Of a DNA stretch of 64,000 nt, positions 49,767-60,777 are shown piece after piece (within the stretch, counting starts at the first letter, position 1; every line of letters starts with the position of its first letter). The stretch covers positions 1,539,001 to 1,603,000 of the forward strand of contig CALNXK010000124.1 of the NCBI GenBank assembly GCA_942486035.1, in the 5' to 3' direction. The notes beneath the pieces were generated by a model that made no database searches, had not been told where the DNA came from, and was given only the letters and a program-made list of their open reading frames with translations. A program made the translations under genes and the position numbers. This DNA comes from Porites lobata (taxonomy: Eukaryota > Cnidaria > Anthozoa > Scleractinia > Poritidae).

Positions 49767-50165
49767 CAGGGGCACCCAACGAGAATATAGTTCAAAACCA
49801 CTTAAACATAGAATTGTTAAACGTATTTTAGTATTTAAACGGTAGATATAGGCATATTTTTATCCCCTAAAAATTTTTCATCTGTTCGGATTTCCTAGCT
49901 GAAAGTCAAGTGATCCGAAAATTATAGGTATCAAAACTTACCTTTTCGAAAATTTTAGCCAGAAAAAAGGCCCCCGAAAATTCTAGGTGACCTTTTTAGG
50001 GTAAAAATCCGTTTAAAATGGGCAATTATACCATTTTTTAGATGTCCGAAAATCCTAAGAGAGGCAGGCAAGCAAGAAATTTTACAACAAATGTTCCGAA
50101 AATTCTAGATCTCAAATCGTCTTCCGAACAGATATTTTTCCGAAAATTGTCGTTGGGCGCCCCTG
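49767..50165. mobile_element. 399-bp MITE with CAGGGGCRCCCAACGA ends and 6-bp duplication
   Basis: The inverted ends CAGGGGCACCCAACGA and TCGTTGGGCGCCCCTG enclose 399 bp and are flanked by perfect CTAAGA repeats (49761-49766 and 50166-50171). The interior repeats a CCGAAAATTCTAG-like motif at least six times in one orientation. No coding capacity. Confidence 0.82.
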
Positions 50166-50359
50166 CTAAGAGGCTAAGAAAACCTTGCCTCCCTGGTAAT
50201 GGCTGCTTTCAGTAACAAGTTGAAACTACAGTTAGGTGTCTTTCGTGTCTATTTCTAATTTCCATGATTTGAGCTTTGATTTTTACATATTACGTACGCT
50301 CTTTACAGGTAGCCATTACGAAGGAGGATTATGAGGTTACCCCATATTAATGATCTCTC

Positions 50360-50670
50360 CTTACAGAGAACCCACCCGGTCCAGGAAAGGTTGGCCACAA
50401 CACCGGGGTCTACGTCCCATACTCATTTCGAACGGTGTTATGGGCTCTCGTTTACTTCCTACAAGAACCAGATAAGTGAAAGGGCTGTGTGACGGGACCT
50501 ACGATTTTTCGCCCTTCAACCGGCCGAGAAGACTTTATAGGTCTATCTGTTTGCAGATGTCATTCTTCTTAGTTATTTTAAAGCCCTAAGTGATGGTCCG
50601 GCCGGGGTTACGTTTGAACCCCCCCGCGACCTCCCGCTCAGCAGACCGGCGCTCTCTCCCGCTGATATAT
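50360..50670 (-). mobile_element. tRNA-derived SINE (degenerate), copy 1
   Basis: On the minus strand a tRNA-like head contains a B-box-like GGGTTCAAACG (complement of about 50609-50619). Its junction TGGTCCGGCC...CTTA is shared with the copy at 52270-52495. The body carries on towards lower coordinates. Confidence 0.55.
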
Positions 50671-50704
50671 CCTGTCCTTAAGGTTTGAGGTTTAGGGGCT
50701 TGTT

Positions 50705-50956
50705 TACAGTGGAACTTATACCTAGCTTATCCAGCTAGTTTACAGGCATTCCACTCAAATAATTCTGGTATAAAGGAAATTGAACATAACAGGATTAAAA
50801 ACCCCAACTGGCAGGAAGGAACAAGTTCGCTATTTACAAGCGTGGCCGAGGATTTGAACTCGGGACGACCGAGAACAAATCCAGCCAGTGGCCAGAGCGG
50901 GACCCTGGAGAAGGGAATGCGAGTCCGACGAGCTGAGCACTCGGCCACGCTGCCTC
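50705..50956 (-). mobile_element. tRNA-derived SINE of a second type (Leu/Ser-tRNA-like head)
   Basis: The minus strand begins GGCAGCGTGGCCGAGTGCTC, an A-box in class II tRNA context, and a B-box-like GAGTTCAAATC follows (complement of about 50852-50862). The intervening arm is too long and unpaired for a tRNA. The body follows to about 50705. Confidence 0.65.
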
Positions 50957-51117
50957 GGCCTTTTGCGTTCTCCAGCTTTGTTAGTTGCGATAATTTACCG
51001 ACGAAGTTCGCAGCGTAGCGTACATTCATTAATGACGATGAGGGTTCCTTTCTCCCTCCCTCTTCGCGTTTTTTACCTACCTTACCCCTCCACCATGACT
51101 TCTGTCAGGCGGTCTGT

Positions 51118-51222
51118 AGCTATAGCCTGTTCCAGGCTCAGAGATAGCGGTGAAAAGTCTTAATTTCGCTTTGCTCGTTACGTTTTAATACGTCCCCACT
51201 ATCTGAGAGCCTGGCACAGGCT
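51118..51222. mobile_element. 105-bp MITE with 11-bp direct repeats
   Basis: Inverted ends TAGCCTGTTCCAGGCTC and GAGCCTGGCACAGGCT enclose a short core. Perfect 11-bp repeats AGGCGGTCTGT lie at 51107-51117 and 51223-51233. An end of this family is also seen near 44551. Confidence 0.78.
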
Positions 51223-51371
51223 AGGCGGTCTGTTAAAATCACAATTAGTCTAAAACGTTGCAAAAGTAGCGCTATTTTCTAAGCTCAAGAGAATCGGATC
51301 CTTATAAGTTCTAAGTTTCTGTTATGCTTTTTCACAGAGCTCAGTCAAGGGTCCACACTGTACTCGTAAAG

Positions 51372-51432
51372 CTAACCTGCGAAAATAGCAGTCTCCTCGC
51401 TCCTCGCCGAGACGGCTGTTTTCGCAGGCTAA
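51372..51432. mobile_element. Short hairpin MITE
   Basis: GCTAACCTGCGAAAATAGC is inverted as GGCTGTTTTCGCAGGCTA about 40 bases on. It is a compact foldback of about 60 bp with no coding capacity. Confidence 0.6.
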
Positions 51433-52261
51433 CGCAAGGCTAAAGAATCACCTCATAATCGTCTTGACATTGGGAGTCATCAATCGACAATGGGAGTGAT
51501 GCGGGATGCAATGCGTTCTTGTCAAATTTGTTCCAGGGGTGATTGAAAACAAGTATAAGTTCTGCACTGTCGAAAAGCTAACCGATAGAAAGTGAACAGC
51601 AGCAGCCATTGACCTAAACTGCTTCACACAAATCGAACATCGTGCCGGAGCGGTTGGCCGAGAGGTTTTGGTGCATAAAATCCCAGTTCTCACTTCTAAA
51701 TAGAACGATTTTCTTATAACCTTGAAAAATAGTTTCGCAAAAGTTCGTTACATGAAAATTAAGATCAAAACATGCACTCTCCGTTTTCCCGCCAAAGAAA
51801 AACCCTAATATGGAGAAGGCATTGTTCGATTGGCCAATCGTGTTGCAGTACGACGTCAAAGCGAAGTATCCATTGATTTCTGGAAAGTTCTCGGGCATGA
51901 AGTATTTTCACCCGAGCGTTCGCTTAACCAACCAAAAGCCACGTGCCTTGTATCCGTTCGATAAACCAATCAAACTGCTCTATTTTCGTTCGTTTGTTGT
52001 TTCTGTTTTGTTCGCGCGGTTTCATTTCAAGATCATACGAAAATCACTCTTACTTTCGCGTCATTGCCTTCCAGTTCTTGCTCCTATTTATTCGCTTCCC
52101 TGCTATTCGAATACCTGTTTACATTGCACCAAAGTGTGGCACGCCTTTGTGGCACGAAACCTATCCGATATGCGTCGGACACTCCACTTTCGAGGTTGGC
52201 ACAGCGCAGTTTCGCTTACACTTTTTTTTGCACTTTTTATTTGAGTGTCAATGTATTTAGC
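51433..52261. other. Intergenic region, repeat-derived
   Basis: It holds part of the repeat also seen at 47430-47640 (from about 52110). Open frames of about 100-144 codons on both strands overlap each other and show no domain. Confidence 0.35.
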
Positions 52262-52269
52262 ACGAAAGT

Positions 52270-52495
52270 GCTAATTGGGGACACTATTTTTACGTCTCCC
52301 AATGGAGACGGGACCGCCAATTTACGTGGTCATCCGAGCCACGCGAAGGTCTCGCCGCTTGCAGTGCAAAGGAAGTACCTTCATTTCTCAGTCATTTTAA
52401 GACCCTGAGTAATGGTCCGGCCCCGGGAATCGAACCCGCGACCTTCCGCTCTGTAGTCAAACGCTCTACCGAGTGAGCTAATCCTGCCACGGTTG
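52270..52495 (-). mobile_element. tRNA-derived SINE, copy 2
   Basis: The tRNA-like head (about 52412-52489, minus strand) has an A-box TAGCTCACTCGG and a canonical B-box GGTTCGATTCC (complement of 52426-52436). The acceptor and anticodon stems do not pair, so it is not a working tRNA. The body extends to about 52270 and is shared with copy 1. Confidence 0.7.
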
Positions 52496-52619
52496 GCTTT
52501 GTTTCGGAAATTGCGCTGAAATCATCTCCTTACTGTGTGTGAATATATAGAAGCTCTATTCGGTTTAGTGTTCGTGTCGGCGCAAAAGCTCTCTGGTATA
52601 TTGTGAACATAACCCTGAT

Positions 52620-53648
52620 CTGATACCTGCCAAATGGAGATTTAGTCAAGTTTCCTTTTCCCATTAGAGAGCTTGAGAGTAACCTGTTATGCGCTATGTT
52701 TGGGCCTGCTTAAAACACGCACCAATTTTCAGACCAAAATGACGGAACCTCCCTTACGGAGCAATACTTAAAGGGGGGCACACATACGCATATATCGAAA
52801 AAACCTGCGGAGATTCTTGCTTGGGTCTGTAAATAGAATTCTTCGGAGAATACGGGAAAATTGACAAATATATCTTGATTGCGCGGCTTCTTCCTGAGTT
52901 CAGTTCAATTAATTCACCCCGTCAAATCGGAAGACAACCTCTTCTTTTTTTTTCAGCGAATCAGAGCGCGCTATCCACTGTCGTTTATCTAGCGTACGTG
53001 TGGGCTCCACAAAAATAAAGTGTACCACCCATGATCGGTTGAACAACCCTGACGTCACGTGATAACCTTTTCTGGGATTTCTCCAAGGGATGGCAGATAA
53101 ACAAAAGGCAACACAAAACAAACGTATTTTACTTTAGAGAGTGACCCTTGACAGTTTTAAGAACTGATCCACCTGTGGCCCTCTAGCTGTCCCCAACGTC
53201 CTGGTTACACTTTCCAGATCATGAAATTGATCAATTTTGAAATTTTTGCGAGAGGGCGGTCGGACACCCATTGCAAGATAAAGGAAACTCTGCTGTTTAG
53301 GATTTAGAACCTTGCCTGAATGAAAATGTCAACAGTAAAAAACTTTACTTTTTTTAGTTTACATGCCTTATTTATATGCAAATTTTCCTACCATATGTCA
53401 TCTGTTGTTTCTTTAATTAGTTACTTATTCTACATTTAAATTTCTGTTGTTACTCAACCATTACTTCTAACTGATGGGCTCCCGAAAATGTATGTTGGAA
53501 CATACGAAACGTCAAGTTAAAGTTTTATTTCTCTCCAGAAATACGTTTATATTTCCTTATGTTTATCACCGCAGTTTGCCTTTTGTTTCTTCTTAAGTTA
53601 AGATGGCCAAAAAGTAAGAGTATTAACGATTTTATACTTTCCAGAATC
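52620..53648. other. Intergenic region
   Basis: No gene, RNA gene or definable repeat recognised. Confidence 0.4.
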
Positions 53649-53649
53649 G

Positions 53650-53726
53650 TCCTCGTCCCAGGGTCCTCTCCTACTTGGCCCCAGGAGAACGAGAAAGAAA
53701 GGACCCTGGGAAAGAGGTTGTTTGCA
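53650..53726. mobile_element. Hairpin MITE of the 21340 family
   Basis: TCCTCGTCCCAGGGTCCTCTC is inverted about 50 bases later as GGACCCTGGGAAAGAGG. It is a diverged relative of the 81-bp element at 21340-21420. Confidence 0.55.
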
Positions 53727-53814
53727 GATCCGAATTGGAAGTTAGAAATGTTGGTTTTTGAGGGGAGAAGAAAACTGCAGCATCCCAAGAAAAACCGCTT
53801 GGAGCAAAGGCAAG

Positions 53815-54270
53815 AATAGAGAGGAGGTGTGACGTCACGTTACCATGGTAGCAAAATTGCTGGATGACAACAATAGGGAGTTTTTGCAACGGCGACGGCG
53901 AACAGCAAAGAAACAATAGGTTTAGCTTGGCAAAAAAAAAAACATCTTTGCACGTGCATCGCACTTTTTTGTACATTTCTTAGCCGTTGCTGCATGACCG
54001 CGACATGAAACTTCCTAATTTGACGCGCTCGCCTTATGGAGTAGGTGAGCACAACACAAAAATTTTGTTTTTCTTTTTCAAAACTTACATACGGTTCTTT
54101 CGGATTTAACCCAGAAAATTTCGCCAACATTTGATAAATTAAATGAAATTAAAAGAGATCGATGAAGTTTGGAACAGTGCGAATCTACTTTTTAAGCGAC
54201 GTTTTGGTTTGTTGTTATCCAAAAATTTTGCTACCATGGCAACGTGACGTAACGATTTCTCCTCTCTATT
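53815..54270. mobile_element. 456-bp MITE with AATAGAGAGGAG inverted ends
   Basis: The left arm (AATAGAGAGGAG, then GACGTCACGTTACCATGG and GTAGCAAAATT) is complemented at the right end, giving imperfect arms of about 58 bp. The interior has CGGCGACGG-rich sequence. No coding capacity and no clear target duplication. Confidence 0.75.
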
Positions 54271-54294
54271 AACATAGCTCAATCATTAAGCTCA

Positions 54295-54380
54295 ATCATG
54301 GCGTCGACATGAGGACTCGAACCCAGGCCACAACGGTAGGAGGCGAGTGTTCTCACCACTGCACTGTGTCACCCTGCTCA
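54295..54380 (-). mobile_element. tRNA-derived SINE head
   Basis: The minus strand reads an A-box-like CAGTGGTGAGAAC and a B-box GGTTCGAGTCC (complement of about 54308-54318) with a GCCTCC anticodon-region remnant. Degenerate. Confidence 0.6.
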
Positions 54381-54884
54381 TCACGCCAACTCCTCGGCCC
54401 TTTTGATTTGTTCTCTGCGGTTGAAACCAAAGTTAAAGTCAAAGGCACCTACTGTAACGGGGTAGCCTAGTTCCCAGGGTCTCTCTTCCTAATTGAACAT
54501 GCTACGGCTTCAAACATCACAGGTCCACAGCAATAAACGTAATAGTTTATAGTTTATGAAGTAATCTTTACTGCTAATCAGTTTGTCACCTTTTTCGAAA
54601 ATAAGATAGGCAAGATAAGAAGCAGACTTGAGGTCCCTGAAACGCCTGAACTATTTCACGGTTGCAATAAAGCTGCACTAAACTGTAAAATGGATACTCG
54701 CTTCTCTCCTATATCGACCAGGCACCGAACAATCGAAAATTTCTCACACCATTATTTCTAAGTTTCGCAGTTTGGATGCTTTCCCTGCCACTTTACTGAA
54801 ATAACACCTTGACTTGTTTCTACCTATACACTATGCACGTTAGTGACCTTTCGCTGGAATCTGGTTAATTGCCTTCTTCTCTGA

Positions 54885-55142
54885 AAACTGCCGTCTTATC
54901 ACCGTTACTCAAGAAACCTTCTATGGATCATGAAGTCCCTAGAAATTATAGACCTCTCTCAAATCTCAATGTTATTCCTAAAATTATTGAGAAAGTTGTA
55001 GCTGTAGGCCTGCAATACTAACTTGAATCAAACCAACTTAATGAACCTGTACAATCAGCCTATACGCGATTTCATAGCTGCGAAACCGCCCTCACTCGCG
55101 TTCACAACGACATTCTGCTTGAAATTGATAATCGTCACTGTT
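54885..55142 (+). pseudogene. LINE reverse-transcriptase fragment (N-terminal RT motifs)
   Basis: One frame reads TAVLSPLLKKPSMD, NYRPLSNLNVIPKIIEKVV, then an in-frame TAA (about 55018), then NQLNEPVQSAYTRFHSCETA. These are the first conserved blocks of CR1/jockey-type reverse transcriptases. The internal stop and the loss of downstream motifs show it is dead. Confidence 0.85.
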
Positions 55143-56088
55143 TTACTCCCTGTTTTGATTCTTGCAGTTCTGGTGCAGTCTGGTTTCAGGATTTGCTTTA
55201 TATTCAAAAGCAATATATTCCCACCCTCGCCATAGCCTTGGGGGCCCTGGGAAGAGGTTGGATCTTCCCATCGTCCACCTTGCGCCTACTATTTGATAAG
55301 TATCATCTATTCCCCAGTGGGAGTTTCTGCGGAGGGGAGGGCTGTATAATGTATATCAAAGATTTTTGGCGGACATTTTAAGCGAGAAAAATCCTATTTT
55401 GATAATTAGGCGTAAAAAATGCTTCGTGTACAACACGTAGTGTGTAGTTAATTCGTTTCCGACAAAACACTCTCCTGTTTACTTCTAAGAGCATTTAGGA
55501 GATTATTTTTATCAAGAGAGGATATCCCCTCCTTCACCATATTTATGGTGGCTTCTAGTTTTGAATACGTGTTCGCCTTTGAGTGCACCTATGACCTTGG
55601 AATTTCAAGCTAGTCATGTCCGTCCCTGACACTCTCACTCTTTTCCGTTTCTAGCCAACTATGGAGAGACTTTAGGGACAAGAGTGGCGAGTTTTCGCAA
55701 GTTGGTTTAAAAACTCGTCCTCGTAATCCAACTAAAAGGTTTCTGATTTTGCCACCCAAATCGTTAGTACCACTGAGGAAGTGAATACTTAACCTGTTCT
55801 TTTCTAGCAAGAAGGAAGGATTAGTGTGCGGTGTAGGTTAGTGTGCGGTCTACTGTGCGGCAGGTCCCGAGTTCAATTTCCTGGTGTAACCTCAAATCCT
55901 TCTTTCGACTTCTTTCCTTTCCGTGTAGCTTTAGGAAGCTTTAAATACCCGTAAAACGGAGGGGTGGGGAGTGGATAAAATCAGCTTAGTGTGTTAGTCA
56001 GATTTCGAGCCACCGACGTAATATAAGGACACTTTACCTTTTTTTAAATGCGTTTATCAGCTTCGGCCTCGGATGTTTTTCTTTGCAG
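55143..56088. other. Intergenic region
   Basis: No gene assigned. A minus-strand frame at 55610-55810 and a B-box-like GAGTTCAATTTCC at about 55870 hint at further repeat remnants. Confidence 0.35.
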
Positions 56089-56210
56089 GAAAACTAAGAC
56101 AATTTGAGCACCTGGATTTTAATATACTCGGAAGTACATTTGATCACATATCCGCCGGATACACGCGAAATCGGCTTTTAAAGAGCTCAGCTGCGCAGCA
56201 GGCTCTGAGG
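56089..56210 (+). CDS. Candidate internal exon, unknown gene
   Basis: A good acceptor (GTTTTTCTTTGCAG) and donor (AGG/GTAAGA) bracket 122 bases with one open frame, read as LRQFEHLDFN...AAQQALR. The exon would start after two bases of a split codon and end on a codon boundary. I do not recognise the product, and no partner exon was found. Confidence 0.3.
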
Positions 56211-56831
56211 GTAAGACAATCTACTGACTCTCCTGTGCTAGCGGCCTTATTCATGATCTGATTCATGACTGTAAACTATAAATTGCAAAATGTTCATACA
56301 GTTTATAAAAGGTAAAATACACCTGTCCCCGCAACAAAGTGATATTCTCCTTTTTGCTTCGCCCCCCTGATATAATTTCCCATTTTTTTGCGAACGCTAA
56401 CAACAGCATTAAGTCACAAGTCGTTTCATTTCTCTATGAACACTGACTATTGCATAAAACGGCGTTTGAAACCATCACCAGGAGCTCGCCTGCCATGACT
56501 TATTTTCGATCTTTTTTCATATTGGTTTTGTTATTGTTTTAAATAAACCCTCGTCATTTTTTCAGGTACGCGCGTCACGTTTGTACTTGCTTACCATAGC
56601 TAAGCTCCTAATATTGATTGGTTTCTGGTGCTGCCGAACTATTATCGATTTGGGATCGTGCTGTGGAGTGGGTAGTGGTAGTGTTTGTATTACATCATTT
56701 GGTGATTAGCGCACCATCCGAAACTGCCTTAACTGCTATTCACTGCTTAAATTTACTCGTTCAGTGATAAGTAGCGCGCGCTGTTCTTGATCATGCGAAA
56801 GAGACTGCACGACGGGACAACCTTATTTAGA

Positions 56832-56998
56832 GGGGTCCCCAATAGGGTTATTCAATCCCGTAATCCCGACCCAAAATTTCGCGCAATCCCGTAATCCCGA
56901 GGGTTATTTTTGGCATCCCACCTCACGGGCATACTTCCAATCCCAAATCCCGAGCTTCAAATAAGGGAGTTCCCGGATACCGAAAAACTGGGACCCTC
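56832..56998. mobile_element. hAT-like MITE (167 bp) with 8-bp duplication
   Basis: The ends GGGGTCCCCAA and CTGGGACCCTC are inverted, flanked by perfect TATTTAGA (56824-56831 and 56999-57006). The interior contains two copies of AATCCCGTAATCCCGA. The 8-bp duplication suits a hAT element. Confidence 0.78.
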
Positions 56999-57006
56999 TA
57001 TTTAGA

Positions 57007-57610
57007 GGGTGTCAACTTCATGCGATTCAAAATTTACAAATTAAATTTTATCTTTTTTTTCAGTTAGTTGCTATCAGCCTCCACTAATGATTTTTTTTAA
57101 TTGTAACGATATAGGAATTTAGATAGGTGTTTCTAATTATCACGCCTGCTACCAAGATTCCATACACCTATGATATAATTATATCTTGTCTTTCAGTTCT
57201 GACTGCCGATTATAATAAGATTTGCCTGCAGTCACAAAATGTTGATTTTGGTTTTGCTCCTTGGATCCCGTTCTGCGAAATGTAACTTCCCGCATAACAT
57301 GGTGTGCATGCGCAGAACGTTCAAATCTGCATTTTGGCGGGAACATGGCAAAATCTGAAACGTGAAAGTTCCCGAGTTATTTTTATCTACCATCATGCTC
57401 TTCTTCATCACAATCCGCCATTAACCTTCCCTTCTTAAAACCACATTCCAGGTTTGTTCTTTATGCCAGTGATGCCATTTTGTAGAGGTGATAAAATGCG
57501 TCTCTCGTAGTTTAACGCAAGAGTTACGGTGAAGTCAAACATGGTCAAAGTTTGTAGATGGAATGATAAGAGTAAATCTAGTTTTGAATCCAGGGCGGCC
57601 GTTCGTTATC
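57007..57610. other. Intergenic region
   Basis: No gene recognised. Confidence 0.4.
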
Positions 57611-57611
57611 T

Positions 57612-57612
<1 letters not shown>

Positions 57613-57674
<62 letters not shown>
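57613..57674. repeat. (AAT)n microsatellite
   Basis: About 20 uninterrupted ATA/AAT units. It abuts the 3' end of the minus-strand LINE fragment and is probably its tail. Confidence 0.95.
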
Positions 57675-58200
57675 GCGAATATTTATACGGGATAACCTAT
57701 CAGTTCTACTAAAAAGAACTGTTATCAAAAGGGTCTTGTAATTATCTCATAAATAACTAAAAAATAAAGAATAAAATCGAAAGAGGAAAATAAAATAAAA
57801 TAACATTAAGAAATCTAAGATTCAAAAATCAAAATCTGTAAAAATTATTGACTTATAAGACTGAAAAAAGTTGTGAATTATGGAATACTATTGAAAAAAC
57901 TTTTAAATTACTCTTAAAAAGAAACCTATAATTTAAATTTCTTAAATGCCGAGGTAAAGTATTGTAAACTAGAGCCCCTTGAAAGGCAAAACTACCCCGT
58001 CCAAATTCTAATTTGGCTTTGGGAGGTTTTAGTAAACACCCATTGTTTCTAGTGTTAATGTTGTGTTCAATTTTTGTAAAAGATCCATTTAAAAGGGGAA
58101 CAGACGTTATCCTGAAGACAATCAAACACAAGCTGGCAAGAGGGGAAAAGTTTTTTCCTTTTCTGGGACGGCAGTTTGTGCTACTGTTGTTTATTACTCT
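57675..58200 (-). pseudogene. LINE fragment, minus strand, 3' end with ATT tail
   Basis: The minus frame (58131 to 57853) reads NTRNNGCLLKPPKAKLEFG, then GSFAFQGALVYNTLPRHLRN, the conserved C-terminal end of CR1-like reverse transcriptases. The 3' UTR continues to about 57675, where the (ATT)n tail begins. Everything 5' of this is missing. Confidence 0.75.
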
Positions 58201-58915
58201 ATCTTAATACATCAATTATAACTCAAAGAGTAAACGTGACCTGATGTCAGATGATTTCTTTGTTGAATACTGCTGTCGAGATAAAGCAACTGTTTGCTCG
58301 GTGACCTTCTTTTTTTCTATGGCTCAAGACACACCAACACAACAAACAAGGCAAGGCTATTATTCAACTATATGATACCTCATCGCAGCGGAAACAGCAA
58401 CTAAATTTCTCTTTTCTTTGGAAGCATTCCATCGGCCAATGAAAAATCATAAAAACTCCCAAATATTGTCAAGGACGTTTTATACACTCCTGATACGCCC
58501 CTATTCGGACGCATTCTCGAGATTAACTTTCAATAAACGCGCTAACGGTGCCAAGCGTGGCCGGGGAACATGAGATAGCCAAGTCACGTTTGTTTTCATT
58601 CCTTAAAAAAGGCGTTAATAGTGATAGGGAGACTAAAGAACATAGCTAAACGCAGAGAGCAAAAGACGTTCTTTATAAAAAAAAAACCGCTACATGAACT
58701 AGTTCAGTACTTCAAAAATTACGAGTTTCTCAGGATCTCCAGTCAAGGATAACAGCGGCAATTTGACGAAACTACTTTACTGACGCAGCAGTTTTAACTG
58801 AAGTTTGCAAAAGGGATTAAGCTTCGCGCAGCACGTACACCTCACACCAGTTTACGTCAGAGAGCCGAGAGTCAGAGAAATGTTTATTTACTTGTCAATC
58901 TTGTAGAATTGGTAG

Positions 58916-58926
58916 TTATATAAAAG
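58916..58926 (+). promoter_or_regulatory. TATA box
   Basis: TTATATAAAAG lies 49 bases upstream of the ATG at 58975, a spacing that allows a start site about 25-30 bases on and a short leader. Confidence 0.45.
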
Positions 58927-58974
58927 AGATCAGAGACGGAAGGATTCAGCCCTGTCACCGCCCTTGACCTATCA

Positions 58975-59168
58975 ATGAACCCAATGGATGAAGAAGCTGA
59001 TAAAAAACATTTCTTGCGGCGAAATAGCTGGGCCAAACATGGCCTTCAAAAAGAGGGGCCTGCACTGACCTCAGAAGACAACCATAGTTTCAGCTTCAGT
59101 AAAGAGAAATCAGCTGGCCACTGCACAATAAAAAGTTTAAAAAAGTACTTTGTTTCCAACTGCTGTGG
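58975..59168 (+). CDS. Candidate first coding exon, unknown gene
   Basis: An open frame from ATG 58975 runs 64 codons and two bases to a strong donor (TGTGG/GTAAAC); past it the frame stops at once. The peptide starts MNPMDEEADK, is charged with no signal peptide, and ends KKYFVSNCC. A TATA box lies at 58916. The product is not recognised; it could be the cytoplasmic N-terminus of a membrane protein. A candidate exon at 62683-62878 would join in frame, with the next anaphylatoxin-like gene inside the intron, but this is weak. Confidence 0.4.
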
Positions 59169-59171
59169 GTA

Positions 59172-60777
59172 AACGTCTCGTTCTCTTTGTTTACCGCTAC
59201 ATACATTTGCAATCATTTATGTCCAAGTTGTAAACAGAGCTTAAAGTTACATTATGTTGATTATTCAGTGTAAGTCAAAGAACAGCTCTGTTGATATAAT
59301 CGTATATGCACGAAAGCCTGCTGAGATTTCAGATAGATATAGTGCATATCTTAACGAACAACATAAAAACAATTACTTATAACAGTAAATTTAGCATCGA
59401 AGGGAAACCAACACCGCAAGTTGTGAAAATGGGTTTAGTTAACGACAGTTTGTTCTTTAAAGCATACATACTTTGTAAGATTCGATTTAAGTTATTTGAC
59501 AACAACAAAGTTAGCGTACTCTTCATATTCCTCTTTAGTCACAAGACCCAGAAATTAAGCCTGAATGTATTTCTGTTAGTTTAGCGCAAGCTACACAATA
59601 AGGAACAATAGTATTTAATTAACAGCACAAAAGTGGCTACATGCCATGTCTCTTGTTTGATATCAACGACTTCACCTGCATTCCAGTTGTCTAATAAGTT
59701 GTTGGGTACGGAGCCAAAAACCTAACAGCGGTACTTAGTTTGGAGATTGGTATGCTCAGATATGCGGCACACGATCCCTCTACCATTCATTTAGCGTGTA
59801 TGCAGCTCAGGTTTTTTTCTCGTTTTCTTGTCAACACGATTTCCTTCTTCTATTCCGGATGCTGTAAATTCACAAGTGCTTGACTATGAACAAAGCGGAA
59901 AAAACATTTTACAACACAAGATCCAGACCAAGTAGGACCACAAACTCTTTGAAGCTCAATGAGAACAAACTCCAAAATTCTCTTCGATGGACTCAATCGT
60001 ATAAACTTTATCTTAGGGACGTGCATATTTACTTCCCCTTGTTTCTTAAACATAAACTGCCGCCATTTTATAGACAATCAGGCGCCAATATACAAAATTA
60101 TAGTTGTCAAACAGAACTTTCCCACTGTTTTCTTTCTGTGTGTGTGCCGGCTTAGAACAATTGAGATTAAAAAACAAAAATGACTTTTTCGGACCTTTAA
60201 AGGGATTAGAAAGTATAATCTCCGTAACTATACTTTGAATGGTCAACTCTTTCTCCACTTTGGGATTTTTTGCGACTGTTAATTATGTAATTGAACTTTT
60301 ACAAACAAAAACAAACAATCCCACGGTGGAATCTTGGAACAAGCTATTAATAAGCAGATAAAAAAACCACCCCCGTTTTGCCACTCCTGCCATCCAGCCA
60401 AATCCAATTATGACAAGACTATTTTGGGCCCATCTAGAACAGAAATACCAAATTGTGGGTATTTTTTTGCAAAAGAAACGTTCGATTCCTGTAGTGAAAG
60501 CCGCCATTATCACCGAAAAAGGCTATTGTTTGTAATGAATACCCCAGCATTCTTTTGTCTTCTCGCCTGTCAATCATCGTTAACCTCCAACCTGAATGAC
60601 AAGTGATGGTATTAAAGTTTGTTTGCTTTTCTTAGCGATTATACATGAACAATAACGTCAACATATATCGCATCGCAACCTGCCTTTCCGGGTAGAATAT
60701 CAAAACAAAACGTAGTAGCACGAGACCCTCACGCAAATACTACGCAGTCATTCATCCGCTAACAGTACATCGAAAAA
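59172..60777. other. Region upstream of second anaphylatoxin-like gene
   Basis: Overlapping short frames around 59880-60250 have no domain. No clear TATA box precedes 60778. Confidence 0.4.

Noticed and set aside
51810..52260. Overlapping 105-144-codon frames
   Set aside because: Three frames open at once over repeat-derived sequence also found near 47500; no protein signature.
52412..52489. Possible tRNA gene on the minus strand
   Set aside because: The A and B boxes are good but acceptor and anticodon stems do not pair, and the sequence continues into a SINE body shared with another copy.
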